DNA of 64,000 nt from Actinomycetaceae bacterium (GTDB lineage Bacteria; Actinomycetota; Actinomycetes; Actinomycetales; Actinomycetaceae): positions 6,781-70,780 of the forward strand of contig JAUNVP010000010.1 of assembly GCA_030537615.1 (NCBI GenBank), read 5' to 3'. Positions 17,753 to 26,891 of this stretch are shown in pieces. The notes under the pieces are model-generated. The model saw only the letters and a list, made by a program, of their open reading frames with translations. It was not told where the DNA came from and ran no database searches. Made by a program: the position numbers and the translations under genes. Numbering within the stretch: position 1 is the stretch's first letter; each line of letters starts with the position of its first letter.

Positions 17753-17849
17753 TAGCGCAGGAGCGTCTAGACGTCGCCGCGTCCTCGGCTTCTCGTCCTC
17801 CGACAAACCCGACCCCTCGTCATCGGGAATGCTCTCTCGTCCATCCATC

Positions 17850-17942
17850 GATTCCGACATATCGGCGCATTTTTTCAGCAATTCTGACGGCTACAGCGCC
17901 TTTTTAGTGGGGAACTGTCGGAATTGCGGGTGGGGGAGGGCG
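17850..17942. repeat. Interspersed palindromic repeat cluster B
   Basis: Forward units lie at 17850 (GATTCCGACA) and 17880 (AATTCTGACG), 30 bp apart. The reverse unit TGTCGGAATT lies at 17916, 36 bp after the second, and a tail GGTGGGGGAGGGCG follows. The cluster sits between convergent mgtE and ddh. The A/T change at the outer base of both core units (AATTC with GAATT) keeps the pairing intact. Confidence 0.9.
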
Positions 17943-17988
17943 CGTGGGGGTCACCCCGTAGACGCATGCGTCAACGCACCAACAATAA

Positions 17989-18024
17989 AGGGTGGGGAAA
18001 CATCGTATGATGCTCCCCCACCCT
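17989..18024. terminator. Hairpin between convergent genes
   Basis: AGGGTGGGG pairs with CCCCACCCT around an 18-nt loop. It is probably the terminator for ddh on the minus strand, where CCCTTTATTG follows. Confidence 0.65.
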
Positions 18025-18077
18025 CAACTGTTATTCGACCACAGCTGGCCGTGACAAAATCAGAGAAACCGGCGCGA

Positions 18078-19067
18078 TTACAACAGTTCCGCGCGGAGGT
18101 CCTCGCCGCTCTTCGGCGAATAGTATGCTGGCGGAATATCAAAAACCGTGTAAGCCCCGGTTTGTCCCGCGGCAACCATACGCGTGACAGCGCGAGCGGT
18201 AGCGGTGATCATGGCGCCTGTAAACTCGGGGTTCGAATCGAGGACCAGATCAAACGAGTACACCTGCGTTACACCCGCAGACGTTTCGCCGGTGCGAATA
18301 ACTGACCCGCCGTGCGGCATCCCAGCGTGGTTCTGGGAAAGCTCATCAGCAGAAATGAAAGTAACGGTGGTGTCGTAATCGGAGAAATAGTTCTCCATCG
18401 TGACGATCTCTTGACGAATACGATCGAGATCAGCGCCGTTCTCAGCAACCACGAAGCATTCGCGGCGATGCTTTTCGCGGGTGGAAAGCTCGGGGGTTTC
18501 CCCAGCGAGAACGCGGTTCTTCGCTTCTTCAACGGGGACGGTGTATTGCACGGCACCGGCGACACCGTCAATGCGGCGAATCGCATCGGAGTGCCCCTGG
18601 GAGACTCCGCGTCCCCAGAAAGTATAGGTCTTGCCCGCAGGCAAAACAGATTCACCCATGAGGCGGTTCAGTGAAAACAGGCCCGGATCCCAGCCGCTAG
18701 AGATCACAGAGACATGGCCTGTCTCCCGCGCTACCGCATCGACCGTGGCGAAGTGCGACGGGATTTTGGCGTGCGTGTCGAAGCTGTCGACGGTATTAAA
18801 TAAGCGGGTGAACTCAGGGGTTTGTTCGTCGAGGTCGGTGGCAGATCCACCGCACAACACGCAGACGTCCACCAGATCAACGTACTTTTCCGCTTCATCA
18901 ATGGCCACTGCGGGGGCAAACTGCGTGTCGAGAGTGGCCGGGTCACGGCGGGTGAAAATAGCAACAAGTTCCATGTCGGGGGAGTTGTGGACGGCAAGTT
19001 CAACTGCGCGCCCCAGGTTTCCGTACCCGTTGATGGCAATTCGTATTGGTGTGTTCGGTTGGCTCAT
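18078..19067 (-). CDS. ddh: meso-Diaminopimelate D-dehydrogenase
   Basis: This 329-residue NADP-dependent enzyme reductively aminates tetrahydrodipicolinate to meso-diaminopimelate in one step, bypassing the succinylase route to lysine and peptidoglycan cross-links. The N-terminal Rossmann motif is INGYGNLGRAVE, followed by VAIFTRRDPATLDT. Further family sequences are VCVLCGGSATDLDEQ, SSGWDPGLFSLNR, FWGRGVSQGHSDAIRRI and the C-terminal DIPPAYYSP. The length fits the Corynebacterium enzyme. It implies that the organism makes meso-DAP. An AAGGAGCCGC site precedes the ATG. Confidence 0.95.
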   Translation of the reverse strand: MSQPNTPIRIAINGYGNLGRAVELAVHNSPDMELVAIFTRRDPATLDTQFAPAVAIDEAEKYVDLVDVCVLCGGSATDLDEQTPEFTRLFNTVDSFDTHAKIPSHFATVDAVARETGHVSVISSGWDPGLFSLNRLMGESVLPAGKTYTFWGRGVSQGHSDAIRRIDGVAGAVQYTVPVEEAKNRVLAGETPELSTREKHRRECFVVAENGADLDRIRQEIVTMENYFSDYDTTVTFISADELSQNHAGMPHGGSVIRTGETSAGVTQVYSFDLVLDSNPEFTGAMITATARAVTRMVAAGQTGAYTVFDIPPAYYSPKSGEDLRAELL

Positions 19068-19094
19068 TGCGGCTCCTTCCCTGAGGCACGTGCC

Positions 19095-19901
19095 TCAGGT
19101 TTGATTGTCTAGGTTTGATGCGGGAAGGGCGCGGTGGCGCTCAGTATGTGGGCGCAACCGGCGGGTCAGGAGAGTAAGGGCGAACCAGCAGCTCGCCGCT
19201 GCAGACGTCGCTCCGGCAGCAACATCGGTCATGAAATGTGCTCCGACGTAGACTCGCGATGCGGCAACTAGCAGGATCCCCACGCCTGCAAGTGCGAGGC
19301 CGAGCTTGCGGTGCTTGCGACTCACAAGCGTGAACACGATCGCGAGGAAAAGCGCAGTCGCGAATGCCGTGTGTCCCGACGGGTAGGAAAGCACGCCAGT
19401 TTTGGGCGAGATCGGGTCGTACAGCAGATCGGCTTGAGGGCGAGGTCGCAGCACGATGGGTTTGATGACGGCGGCTCCACCCCAGCTAATGACGGTGAGC
19501 CACAGGAAGCTCAGTGCACGCCGAATTGTATAGATGACACCGATGCCTATCGCCGTGACGACCGCAATCACGGTAGCGACGGTAGAACTGAATACCACCG
19601 CAATAGCGAACGCCAGATGTGAGATCCCGGGCAACTGATGCTGGGACAGCCAAATAGATACGTGGATCTCGGTCCGGGCGAAATCCATGTTCTTCACCAG
19701 GAGACCAATCAGTGCTACGGCAATGAGAATGAGTGGCGGAATCCACAAGCCGCTGATCGCACGTGCTCGAGATCCGGGTTCGATCACAGGGGTGACCTCG
19801 GTGCCGAGAGCGGACGTTTCCTGGAGAGGCAGGGGCCCACCGAGGTCATTAGATGCGTCCCGTTGCGAGGAATTTGCTTTATTGTTCCTTGAAAACGTCA
19901 T
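19095..19901 (-). CDS. PAP2-family membrane phosphatase
   Basis: The C-terminal two thirds form a type 2 phosphatidic acid phosphatase with the three motifs of the superfamily: KPIVLRPRP, YPSGHTAF and SRVYVGAHFMTD. About six transmembrane helices follow a polar N-terminus. Such enzymes act on undecaprenyl pyrophosphate or phospholipid phosphates at the outer membrane face. The start is uncertain: I chose the ATG opening MTFSRNNKANS (about 268 residues), but ATGs at 19931 and 19955 are possible and none has a good ribosome site. It is divergent from the MFS gene. Confidence 0.88.
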   Translation of the reverse strand: MTFSRNNKANSSQRDASNDLGGPLPLQETSALGTEVTPVIEPGSRARAISGLWIPPLILIAVALIGLLVKNMDFARTEIHVSIWLSQHQLPGISHLAFAIAVVFSSTVATVIAVVTAIGIGVIYTIRRALSFLWLTVISWGGAAVIKPIVLRPRPQADLLYDPISPKTGVLSYPSGHTAFATALFLAIVFTLVSRKHRKLGLALAGVGILLVAASRVYVGAHFMTDVAAGATSAAASCWFALTLLTRRLRPHTERHRALPASNLDNQT

Positions 19902-20070
19902 GGGTTCTACCCTATGTGTCTTTGACTTCATTGGCCGCTTGGCGCCTTGTGACATTCGTCGTGCACCCGAGGCAATGATTGGCAACCCGTGAAATGGCAG
20001 GATAAGAGGTGAAAAATCTGTTGCAGTATTAGCCTGAAAGTGTATCGAGTAGTGAGAATTGGGCGAGCAG

Positions 20071-21603
20071 ATGAACGACGAGAATCGCACCGGTCGAGAA
20101 GAGGACAATCCCGGTACCTTCCGTGTTCCCGGCGTTGATCGTGAGTTCAACACGAATCAGATCCTGCTCGTCCTGCTCGTTCCACTCGCGATGGTTCTCA
20201 TCGCAGTTTCTTCGGTGAATATTGCGCTGACGACCATCGGGCAGAGTCTCAACGCATCCGACGCGCAGCTGCAGTGGGTACTGTCCGGTTTTACACTCAC
20301 CGTGGGAATTACACTCGTGCCCGGAGGGCGCCTCGGTGACCTCTTCGGTCGTGGAACCCTGTTCATCATTGGCCTGACAATTTTCACCATCGGAGCGTTT
20401 TCGTGCGGCATTGCCCCGACAGCCACGCTCCTCAACCTGGCCCGCGTAGTCCAGGGAATCGGAGCCGGCCTCCTCTCACCACAGTCGATGGGCATTATTC
20501 AGCAGACGTTTCGAGGACAGGCGCGGGCGCGCGCATTTGGTTTATTCGGCATGGTAGTTGCCGTATCGGTTGCGATCGGGCCAGTGCTCGCCGGCCTCGT
20601 CATCACCCTCATCGGGGAGGACGTAGGATGGCGCTACACCTTCTTTATCCACGCTCCTCTGGGGGTGCTCGGCATCATTTTGGCACTGCGGTGGCTACCG
20701 TTCGAGCGCGAACGCGCGTGGATGGCGCAGCGGCGCGAGCTACGTGACAAACGGAACAACCACGAGCCGACACCTTACCATCACCGGGCATTTCCCGATC
20801 TTGATCCGGTCGGAGGATTCCTCCTCATGCTCGGCATCCTCGGAATCATGATCCCCTTCACCATGCACACCTTCCACTGGTGGCTCATTCTCGCCTTCGT
20901 CGGTGCAGTTGGTTTACTCTGGGCGTGGATTAAGTGGGAGGACTTCTACACGCGGCGCGGCCGGTTCCCGATGGTTGACCTCAATCTCCTACGCATCCCC
21001 TCGTTTTCGCTTGGCACTGCGGCCTCCGGCGCATATTTCCTCGGATCAACGTCGATTTTCGTTATTTTGGCGATGTATCTGCAGCTCGGGCTCGGTGAAA
21101 ATGCCTTCAAAGCGGGGATGATTGGCCTGCCGAATGCCATTGTTTCTGCATTCGCCGCGCGTTGGGCGTCTGAACGAGCCCTCCCGGTGGGTCGGCCCAT
21201 CGTGCAGATCTCTCTTGCCAGCATGCTGGTAGGCACAGTCTCGTCGGTAATCGTTGTCGGACTGGTTGGGTTGGGGGTAACCACCTTCTGGTGGCTCCTG
21301 CTCACCTTGGCAGTGACCGGTTTTGGGCAGGGTGCCTTTGGCGCCGCCAACCAGACACTTGCTTTCGATGAGGTTCCCGTCCAGCACGGCGGCACCGCCG
21401 GTGGGGTGAAGCAAACGGCTGAACGCATTGCGACAGCTATCGGCAATGCGATTATGACCGCTATCTTCTTCGCTATGATGCCCATCATCGGGCCATCAAA
21501 TGCCGTGGTTCTGGCCTTTATCGCTATCCTTTTCTTCCAGACAATTGCTTTTGCCATCGGCCACTACGACATGCGCCGGGTACAGCGCCTCGCGCACGAT
21601 TAG
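20071..21603 (+). CDS. MFS exporter, 14-helix DHA2 type
   Basis: This membrane protein of about 510 residues belongs to the EmrB/QacA drug:H+ antiporter family. Motif A is GGRLGDLFGRGTLF, the family D1-like VNIALTTIGQSL lies in helix 1, and an RVVQGIGAGLL stretch and a motif C-like GPVLAGLV are present. About 14 hydrophobic segments are seen, with a long basic/His-rich cytoplasmic loop (residues about 215-245) between the halves. The ATG was chosen over an upstream TTG (20059) because GGGCGAG precedes it. It likely exports toxic organic compounds; substrate unknown. It overlaps the convergent gluQ gene by 4 bp. Confidence 0.9.
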   Translation: MNDENRTGREEDNPGTFRVPGVDREFNTNQILLVLLVPLAMVLIAVSSVNIALTTIGQSLNASDAQLQWVLSGFTLTVGITLVPGGRLGDLFGRGTLFIIGLTIFTIGAFSCGIAPTATLLNLARVVQGIGAGLLSPQSMGIIQQTFRGQARARAFGLFGMVVAVSVAIGPVLAGLVITLIGEDVGWRYTFFIHAPLGVLGIILALRWLPFERERAWMAQRRELRDKRNNHEPTPYHHRAFPDLDPVGGFLLMLGILGIMIPFTMHTFHWWLILAFVGAVGLLWAWIKWEDFYTRRGRFPMVDLNLLRIPSFSLGTAASGAYFLGSTSIFVILAMYLQLGLGENAFKAGMIGLPNAIVSAFAARWASERALPVGRPIVQISLASMLVGTVSSVIVVGLVGLGVTTFWWLLLTLAVTGFGQGAFGAANQTLAFDEVPVQHGGTAGGVKQTAERIATAIGNAIMTAIFFAMMPIIGPSNAVVLAFIAILFFQTIAFAIGHYDMRRVQRLAHD

Positions 21604-22496
21604 ACCGGCGGGCGGAAAATCCACGGCTTCCGATTCATGCGCGCCGGGTCAAAAACGTCCAGGAAAGAAGCCGCGGAATCAGCTTCAAATCCGAGTGACG
21701 CAGTCATTTCGCGCACCACGCGCGGTACGTTCCAACCGGCATCGAGTAGCTCACGTAATGTCACTGCCCCATCGCGTTTAGCGAGTCTATCGCCGGCCTC
21801 GTTAATGACGAGAGGAACGTGAGCGTATACGGGCTCAGTGAGGCCGAGTTCATGTGCGACGTAAGCCTGCGTCGGGGCGGTGAACAGCAGATCGTCGGCG
21901 CGCACTACCTGGTCAACCTCTTGGAAAGCATCATCCACCACGACAACGAGGTTGTACGCCAGGGTTCCGTCACCGCGGCGCAACACCACGTAGTCAATCG
22001 GCTCGGTCACCTCGCCTGCCAATTCGTCCATTACCGTCCATGAATCGACACGTGGGCGCAGTCGCATCGCGGGGTGGCGTCCCTGCAGCGCGAGTTCCGC
22101 GCGGCGGCGCGCCCTCACGTCCTCCGGCAAATCGGCACACGTACCCGGGTAGGTGCGCGGTCCACCGTGCGGCGCCGAGGACGCTTCCGCTATCTCACGC
22201 CGTGAACAGTAACACTCGAAAAGTAGTCCCTTGTCTTGGAGCTTGTCGAGGGCATCCTCATGCGCCCGACGGCGCGAGGACTGGTACAGGGTAGGGCCAT
22301 CCCAGTCGATGCCGATGCGTCGCAAATCTTCCAGCTGACGGGCAGCCGCGCCCTCACGAACCCGGTCGATATCCTCCACCCGCATGACAAAATCGCGGTT
22401 TGTGCTCCGCGCCCACGCCCACGCCACCAGCGCGGTGCGCAGGTTTCCGATATGCAAATCTCCCGACGGGCTCGGTGCGTAACGGCCGGCAGCCAT
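21600..22496 (-). CDS. gluQ: Glutamyl-Q tRNA(Asp) synthetase
   Basis: This 298-residue enzyme resembles the catalytic half of glutamyl-tRNA synthetase without an anticodon-binding domain. It glutamylates queuosine at the wobble base of tRNA(Asp). The N-terminus GRYAPSPSGDLHIGNLRTAL holds the HIGH-type motif, RVEDIDRVR follows, and the KMSKS counterpart is RLAKRDGA. Zinc ligands typical of the family are visible as CYCSRRE and YPGTC. Length and architecture separate it from full GltX. Confidence 0.93.
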   Translation of the reverse strand: MAAGRYAPSPSGDLHIGNLRTALVAWAWARSTNRDFVMRVEDIDRVREGAAARQLEDLRRIGIDWDGPTLYQSSRRRAHEDALDKLQDKGLLFECYCSRREIAEASSAPHGGPRTYPGTCADLPEDVRARRRAELALQGRHPAMRLRPRVDSWTVMDELAGEVTEPIDYVVLRRGDGTLAYNLVVVVDDAFQEVDQVVRADDLLFTAPTQAYVAHELGLTEPVYAHVPLVINEAGDRLAKRDGAVTLRELLDAGWNVPRVVREMTASLGFEADSAASFLDVFDPARMNRKPWIFRPPV

Positions 22497-22659
22497 GCGT
22501 TCTCCTTTCGCGGAACGGTTTGCGCGGGCAATTCAGCGCGACAACACGTCACTATTTCGTTAGAGTTTTAGCCTAAGCCTTGAGCATTTCCAGCAGGCAT
22601 CGGACGCCCGCAACTAGCCTAAGGTTTTCGACTGTATCAATCGACCTATAGGAATCCCC

Positions 22660-24042
22660 GTGGCCAAAAATGACCCGAAGAAGATCCGCCCGAGCCGATA
22701 CGATGAAACTCCTAACCAACGACGCGTCGCAGGTGACACTCAGGAAATGCGGAAACGTCGGGACGCGTTCCGGCGCGGACACAGCCATCAGCACATTTCC
22801 TACGAAGTAGTTCATGGAAGTGGTGGCGGACTCAAAGCCAGAGTTATGCGTCGGCTCCGGGGCATTCCACACCAGCTATCAAATGACACAACGGGCGGCA
22901 TGCTCCTTATCGGCGCTGCTTTCGCAGCCATCCTCATCGCGAACTCGCCGATCCGACACTGGTACGAGGCCGTATCGCACTATCATTTCGGCCCCGAAGC
23001 ACTCCATCTTCACCTCAGCGTGCATCACTGGGTTGCCGATGGGCTTCTCGCTATCTTCTTCTTCGTCGTAGGTCTTGAACTCAAGACGGAGTTCGTGACC
23101 GGTGCTTTGCGGGACATTCGCGAAGCCGCGCTACCGATGATTGCTGCCGCCGGCGGCGTGATCGGCCCGTCTCTCATCTACATGTTCGTGCAGGTGTCCT
23201 CGGGTTCGCCGCATTATTCGGGTTGGGCGATCCCCTCGGCAACCGATATCGCATTCGCCGTAGCGCTACTCGCCGTGTTTGGCCGCGGTCTCCCACCGGC
23301 GGCACGGACGTTCCTGCTGACGCTCGCGGTCGTTGATGATCTTCTCGTCATCGTGATTATTGCGCTTTTCTATTCGGAATCGATTGCCTTGCCCTATCTG
23401 GGGATCTCGCTTCTTGCCATTGCCGCTTTTGGTTTATTGACGTACAAGCGGATTACGAAATGGTGGATTCTTATTCCGATTGCTCTCGTGGCGTGGTGGG
23501 CAATGCATTCGTCGGGGATCCATGCGACGATCTCAGCCGTCGCGCTGGGACTGGTTGTGCCGGCGAAGCGGCGCGGGTCTGAGGAACAAATGACCCACCG
23601 CTTTGTTGAGAAGTGGAATCCGATTTCAGCGGGTTTCGCCGTCCCAGTGTTCGCGTTCTTCGCGGCTGGTATCAACGTGGTCGACTCCGGCGGTTTATGG
23701 GAGGTGGTCACGGACCCCGTTTCTGTTGGCATCATGATCGGTTTGCCACTTGGTAAACTCATCGGCATTTGGGGCACTGTAGTGGTGATGACGAAGTTCA
23801 CTCCGCTTCGTCTCGGACATGGCGTTGACTGGCAAGATATCTTCGCCATCGCGCTACTGGCCGGTATTGGTTTCACCGTCGCATTGCTCGTCGCGGGGCT
23901 CGCTTTCCCAGTCGGCTCTCCGCAGGCGGATCATGCCGCCATGGGGGTCATCCTCGGAACCTTCATTGCCGCGATTGGCGGCGCCGTCGCGTTGCGCCGT
24001 CGCGTAGCGGTACATGCTCGCGGGCGTTCTGCCCGTCGCTAA
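22660..24042 (+). CDS. nhaA: NhaA Na+/H+ antiporter
   Basis: This 460-residue membrane protein exchanges sodium for protons and controls pH and salt balance. NhaA hallmarks include GLLAIFFFVVGLELKTEF, PSATDIAFAVALLAVFG, the paired aspartates of LAVVDDLLVI, HSSGIHATISAV and the C-terminal ALLAGIGFTVALLVAGLAF. It starts at GTG after TAGGAATCC. A hydrophilic, basic N-terminal extension of about 70 residues precedes the first helix, longer than in E. coli NhaA. It stands alone, downstream of gluQ on the opposite strand. Confidence 0.94.
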   Translation: MAKNDPKKIRPSRYDETPNQRRVAGDTQEMRKRRDAFRRGHSHQHISYEVVHGSGGGLKARVMRRLRGIPHQLSNDTTGGMLLIGAAFAAILIANSPIRHWYEAVSHYHFGPEALHLHLSVHHWVADGLLAIFFFVVGLELKTEFVTGALRDIREAALPMIAAAGGVIGPSLIYMFVQVSSGSPHYSGWAIPSATDIAFAVALLAVFGRGLPPAARTFLLTLAVVDDLLVIVIIALFYSESIALPYLGISLLAIAAFGLLTYKRITKWWILIPIALVAWWAMHSSGIHATISAVALGLVVPAKRRGSEEQMTHRFVEKWNPISAGFAVPVFAFFAAGINVVDSGGLWEVVTDPVSVGIMIGLPLGKLIGIWGTVVVMTKFTPLRLGHGVDWQDIFAIALLAGIGFTVALLVAGLAFPVGSPQADHAAMGVILGTFIAAIGGAVALRRRVAVHARGRSARR

Positions 24043-24104
24043 GTAGCACGCCTATCCCCATCCTGCCGCTGACCGCGGCCGGCGTGCTCCCTAAATCTCT
24101 CGTC

Positions 24105-24236
24105 GATTCTGACAGTTTCGGTGGCGCGCACCTGCTTCTCTCGTCGATTCTGACACGTAGGCCCGTTTTGGCGCCGATTCCGACACCTGTGCGGGTGTTT
24201 TGGTGGCTGAGTGTCGGAATCGAGGTGGGGAGGACG
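24105..24236. repeat. Interspersed palindromic repeat cluster C
   Basis: Forward units lie at 24105, 24146 and 24176 (spacings 41 and 30). The reverse unit TGTCGGAATC lies at 24212, exactly 36 bp after the last forward unit. The loop reads CCTGTGCGGGTGTTTT and the tail GGTGGGGAGG. It lies downstream of nhaA. Confidence 0.92.
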
Positions 24237-24551
24237 AGATTTAGGGGCAGCGGAAATGGGCGATCTATTTCCCGCATGACGTGTGAACAGGTGCGTCATG
24301 ACGTAACGCAGGATTTCAAATCCACCACAGGTAAGGACTGGGGCCTTCGAGAAGAAGTTGTGAACGAGCTACTCGAACTCAAACTCAAGGAGTTACAGAT
24401 TTAGTAACTATTTCTCACACGACTATCGCGGAGGGATGAGGATTCCGCATTAAAGAATTCTCTCTCAGGACTTTCGAACTGACGACGTGGTCTCTTCTCG
24501 TTAGCACCGACAACATTTCGTCGCGGCCACAAACCGGTCATGCGAATCGAC

Positions 24552-25498
24552 CTATTGGCTACGACGCTGAACCCAGAAAGCGAAAGAAGCAAGCACGATG
24601 GCGAGAACGAGCATAAAGACTGCCACGGTCGTAATCCCGCGGGATACGAAGAGACTTCCAGCAATCATGACAAATCCGATGGCAACCGCGACGACGAGGC
24701 GAGGAGAGATTGAAGCATTGTCAGGATTTTGCGCGGCGTAGTCGGCCGCAACCTCCCACGCTTCACCAAAGACGATCGCCGGATGTGTTTCACCGATAAA
24801 GACCCGTGCTTCTTCGGGGGGGTGTGGGCAGTATCAGGCCTCAGCGAAATGTCAGAATCGTGCGGGGGAGAGGACGCAACAATCTCATCCTGTACCTCGT
24901 GGGAATCTGCGGAACTCATGCTTTCAGTAGCTTGATCCGCACAGAGCTGCTGAGACCAATCTCGTACTTCGACTTTGGTTGCCGCCACAGCTTTGCGCGC
25001 GGCATGCGTCGACCACCCGTAGTATCCCGAAAGAATGCGGTAGAGCAGGACATACCACTGCTGTGGAGATACGTTCTGCCCGGAAGGCGGCCAAGTAGCC
25101 GGGCCTCGGGTAAAAGCCCACCCGGCCGCAATGGCCGCACCGATACCGAGTAGCCCGCGAGGAAGCCCGACCGCAACGACGCCCTCCGCCCCGATCGATG
25201 CAACCGCAACGGCGGCGTAGACTCCCACCGCCGCAAGCACCACGCCGAGGCACAGCCACGCCAAGGCGCGCGCCCATCGCCCAACGAGGTATTCCCGAGA
25301 AGCAACGGGAAGACATGCGAGCAAAAACGACACGATGACGACGAATGCGAAGACGCGGAGTTCAACCTCAGCATCGTCCAGCAAAGATCCGCGCCCAAAG
25401 ACCGCACCACTAGCCGAGAAGAACGCGAATGCCACCGCCAGGATACGCGGCGTTGACCACAGCGTGAGTTCGCGACCGGGGGCAGTGCTACACGACAT
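24552..25498 (-). pseudogene. Frameshifted membrane protein at a poly-C tract
   Basis: The first part (from 25498) encodes about four hydrophobic segments, a conserved-looking SPQQWYVLLYRILSGYYGW and a hydrophilic linker. It then runs through seven cytosines (G tract 24816-24822 on the plus strand) into an unconvincing tail ending at 24665. In the next frame, directly after the tract, coding continues without stop to 24552: EEARVFIGETHPAIVFGEAW, then two further hydrophobic segments ending FAFWVQRRSQ. One extra C would join the two parts into about 315 residues. This is either a disrupted gene, slipped-strand phase variation or a sequencing error. No family is recognised. The linker also contains a half-unit of the interspersed repeat. 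Confidence 0.75.
24850..24876. repeat. Repeat half-unit inside a coding region (cluster K)
   Basis: TGTCAGAATCG followed by GCGGGGGAGAGG matches the reverse unit and G-rich tail of cluster D with only two or three differences, including a 12-base exact stretch. No forward unit lies 36 bp upstream. On the minus strand it encodes part of the hydrophilic linker (SPPHDSDI) of the frameshifted gene. Confidence 0.75.
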
Positions 25499-25502
25499 AC
25501 CC

Positions 25503-26891
25503 TTACGTTACCTGGATGTGTGAGCGAGCGTCCTCACGCAGGACCGACAGTTGAAGCGGGTGCAGCAGTCGGTTCAGCACCACGCTCAGGAATACCGCGA
25601 ATCCAAAGACGAAGATCACCCCGAAAATAATGTCCCAACCCCAGGTAATTGACGGCAGATCTGCCCAACTGAGGATGACTCCGGAAGTCAAACCAATCAG
25701 CATCATCACCACGAGAGGCGCCACCGTCTCCATGAGGCGCGCACGGTGGACGACACGGATGGGAATACCCATGACGAGAAGTGACTCGGCTTCGGCCTGA
25801 CGGTTGAGAATAGAAGCCCCTTGAGACAGCGCCGTCGCTACCGCCCCAACAAACAGCGCCGCGATGATTGTTACGTTGAATCCAATGAATAGGTCGTGGC
25901 GAAACACGAACTCTGCAGTTGGTGAAATCGTCTCGGTTGAAAACGATGACGTTCCCGCACTGAATACGATCGCGGCGAGCATGAGGACGGACACGGGGGC
26001 AACGGCGTTCCAGGTCTCTCGCGGTGACGAAATGTGGTGGCTACCGGCGAGCAGGCACACGGGATTCTTCGATAAACGCTCGATGTACCCGAGGCCGACG
26101 ACGAGTAACGGTCCAATAATAATGAAAAATACACCGATGATAACTACAAGCACCGTGACTTCGAGCGCGCTATGCAGCCCCTCCATGTGGTAGACGAGTA
26201 CGCTGATAAGGCCAAGAAGGATCAGACCCAAAAAAGTACCCCGCAACGACACGAGTCGTTCAGGGCCGCGATCGACCGCCAGACGTCGCACGAGTTTGAG
26301 GTTTGATAAGGACAGCACTGCTGATGGCAGCGTGACGAAGAGAATCACCTGATACACGGTGAGCCAGGCGCCCAGCGGTAGCACAATCTCGGAGGCCGAC
26401 ACCGGTTGATCGTGGAAACTGAGAAGCTCCCACAGCGGTAAGGCAGAGAAGAACAGGATCGACCCGAACACCATGCCGATGATCGCCTGAAACCCGACCT
26501 CAATCAACGTAATGCTTGCCGCGCGAGTGCGACTCATGCCGATCAGTCGCAGTTGCCGCAAGGTGTCACCGCGTGAACGCGCCACCATGGAAGCAGACGA
26601 TGACACGAGGGCGAGAGCCGGTAGCAGCATGAGCACGAAGGCGAGGATCGCTGCCACTGCGTAGTTCTCCATGAAATTGGTTAGATCCGCAGGTGAATCG
26701 AACCAGCTGGTCACCGTTTCAGGTGGATTATCGACGCGACGGGTGAACATGTGGATGGCTGCGGTCAGCCCCAAGAGCGTGACTGTCGCAAAGGCGAATC
26801 CAAAAATGGCGAGAACGTCAAGCCAGATGCGACCTCGTGCAGACCGTAGACGCCCAAGTTCAAGAATCGTGAGCAGACGCAGTAGCTTCAC
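25503..26891 (-). CDS. FtsX-like ABC permease
   Basis: This 462-residue membrane protein has an N-terminal helix (about 25-48), then groups of three to four helices in two sets, in the arrangement of FtsX-domain permeases of MacB/BceB-like systems. It lacks a large extracellular domain, so it resembles the compact actinobacterial type. It would pair with the ATPase encoded immediately upstream on the same strand (4-bp overlap). The system is divergent from a histidine kinase/response regulator pair that may control it; an antimicrobial-peptide or envelope-stress role is inferred. Confidence 0.87.
   Translation of the reverse strand: MKLLRLLTILELGRLRSARGRIWLDVLAIFGFAFATVTLLGLTAAIHMFTRRVDNPPETVTSWFDSPADLTNFMENYAVAAILAFVLMLLPALALVSSSASMVARSRGDTLRQLRLIGMSRTRAASITLIEVGFQAIIGMVFGSILFFSALPLWELLSFHDQPVSASEIVLPLGAWLTVYQVILFVTLPSAVLSLSNLKLVRRLAVDRGPERLVSLRGTFLGLILLGLISVLVYHMEGLHSALEVTVLVVIIGVFFIIIGPLLVVGLGYIERLSKNPVCLLAGSHHISSPRETWNAVAPVSVLMLAAIVFSAGTSSFSTETISPTAEFVFRHDLFIGFNVTIIAALFVGAVATALSQGASILNRQAEAESLLVMGIPIRVVHRARLMETVAPLVVMMLIGLTSGVILSWADLPSITWGWDIIFGVIFVFGFAVFLSVVLNRLLHPLQLSVLREDARSHIQVT

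Noticed and set aside
22560-22632. Two TAGCCTAA sequences upstream of nhaA as metal-repressor boxes
   Set aside because: Only the central bases match the DtxR consensus; they fit actinobacterial -10 hexamers better.
24276-24404. Short frame ending LREEVVNELLELKLKELQI
   Set aside because: The end is protein-like, but at about 42 codons with no ribosome site it is not supportable as a gene; it may be a remnant.
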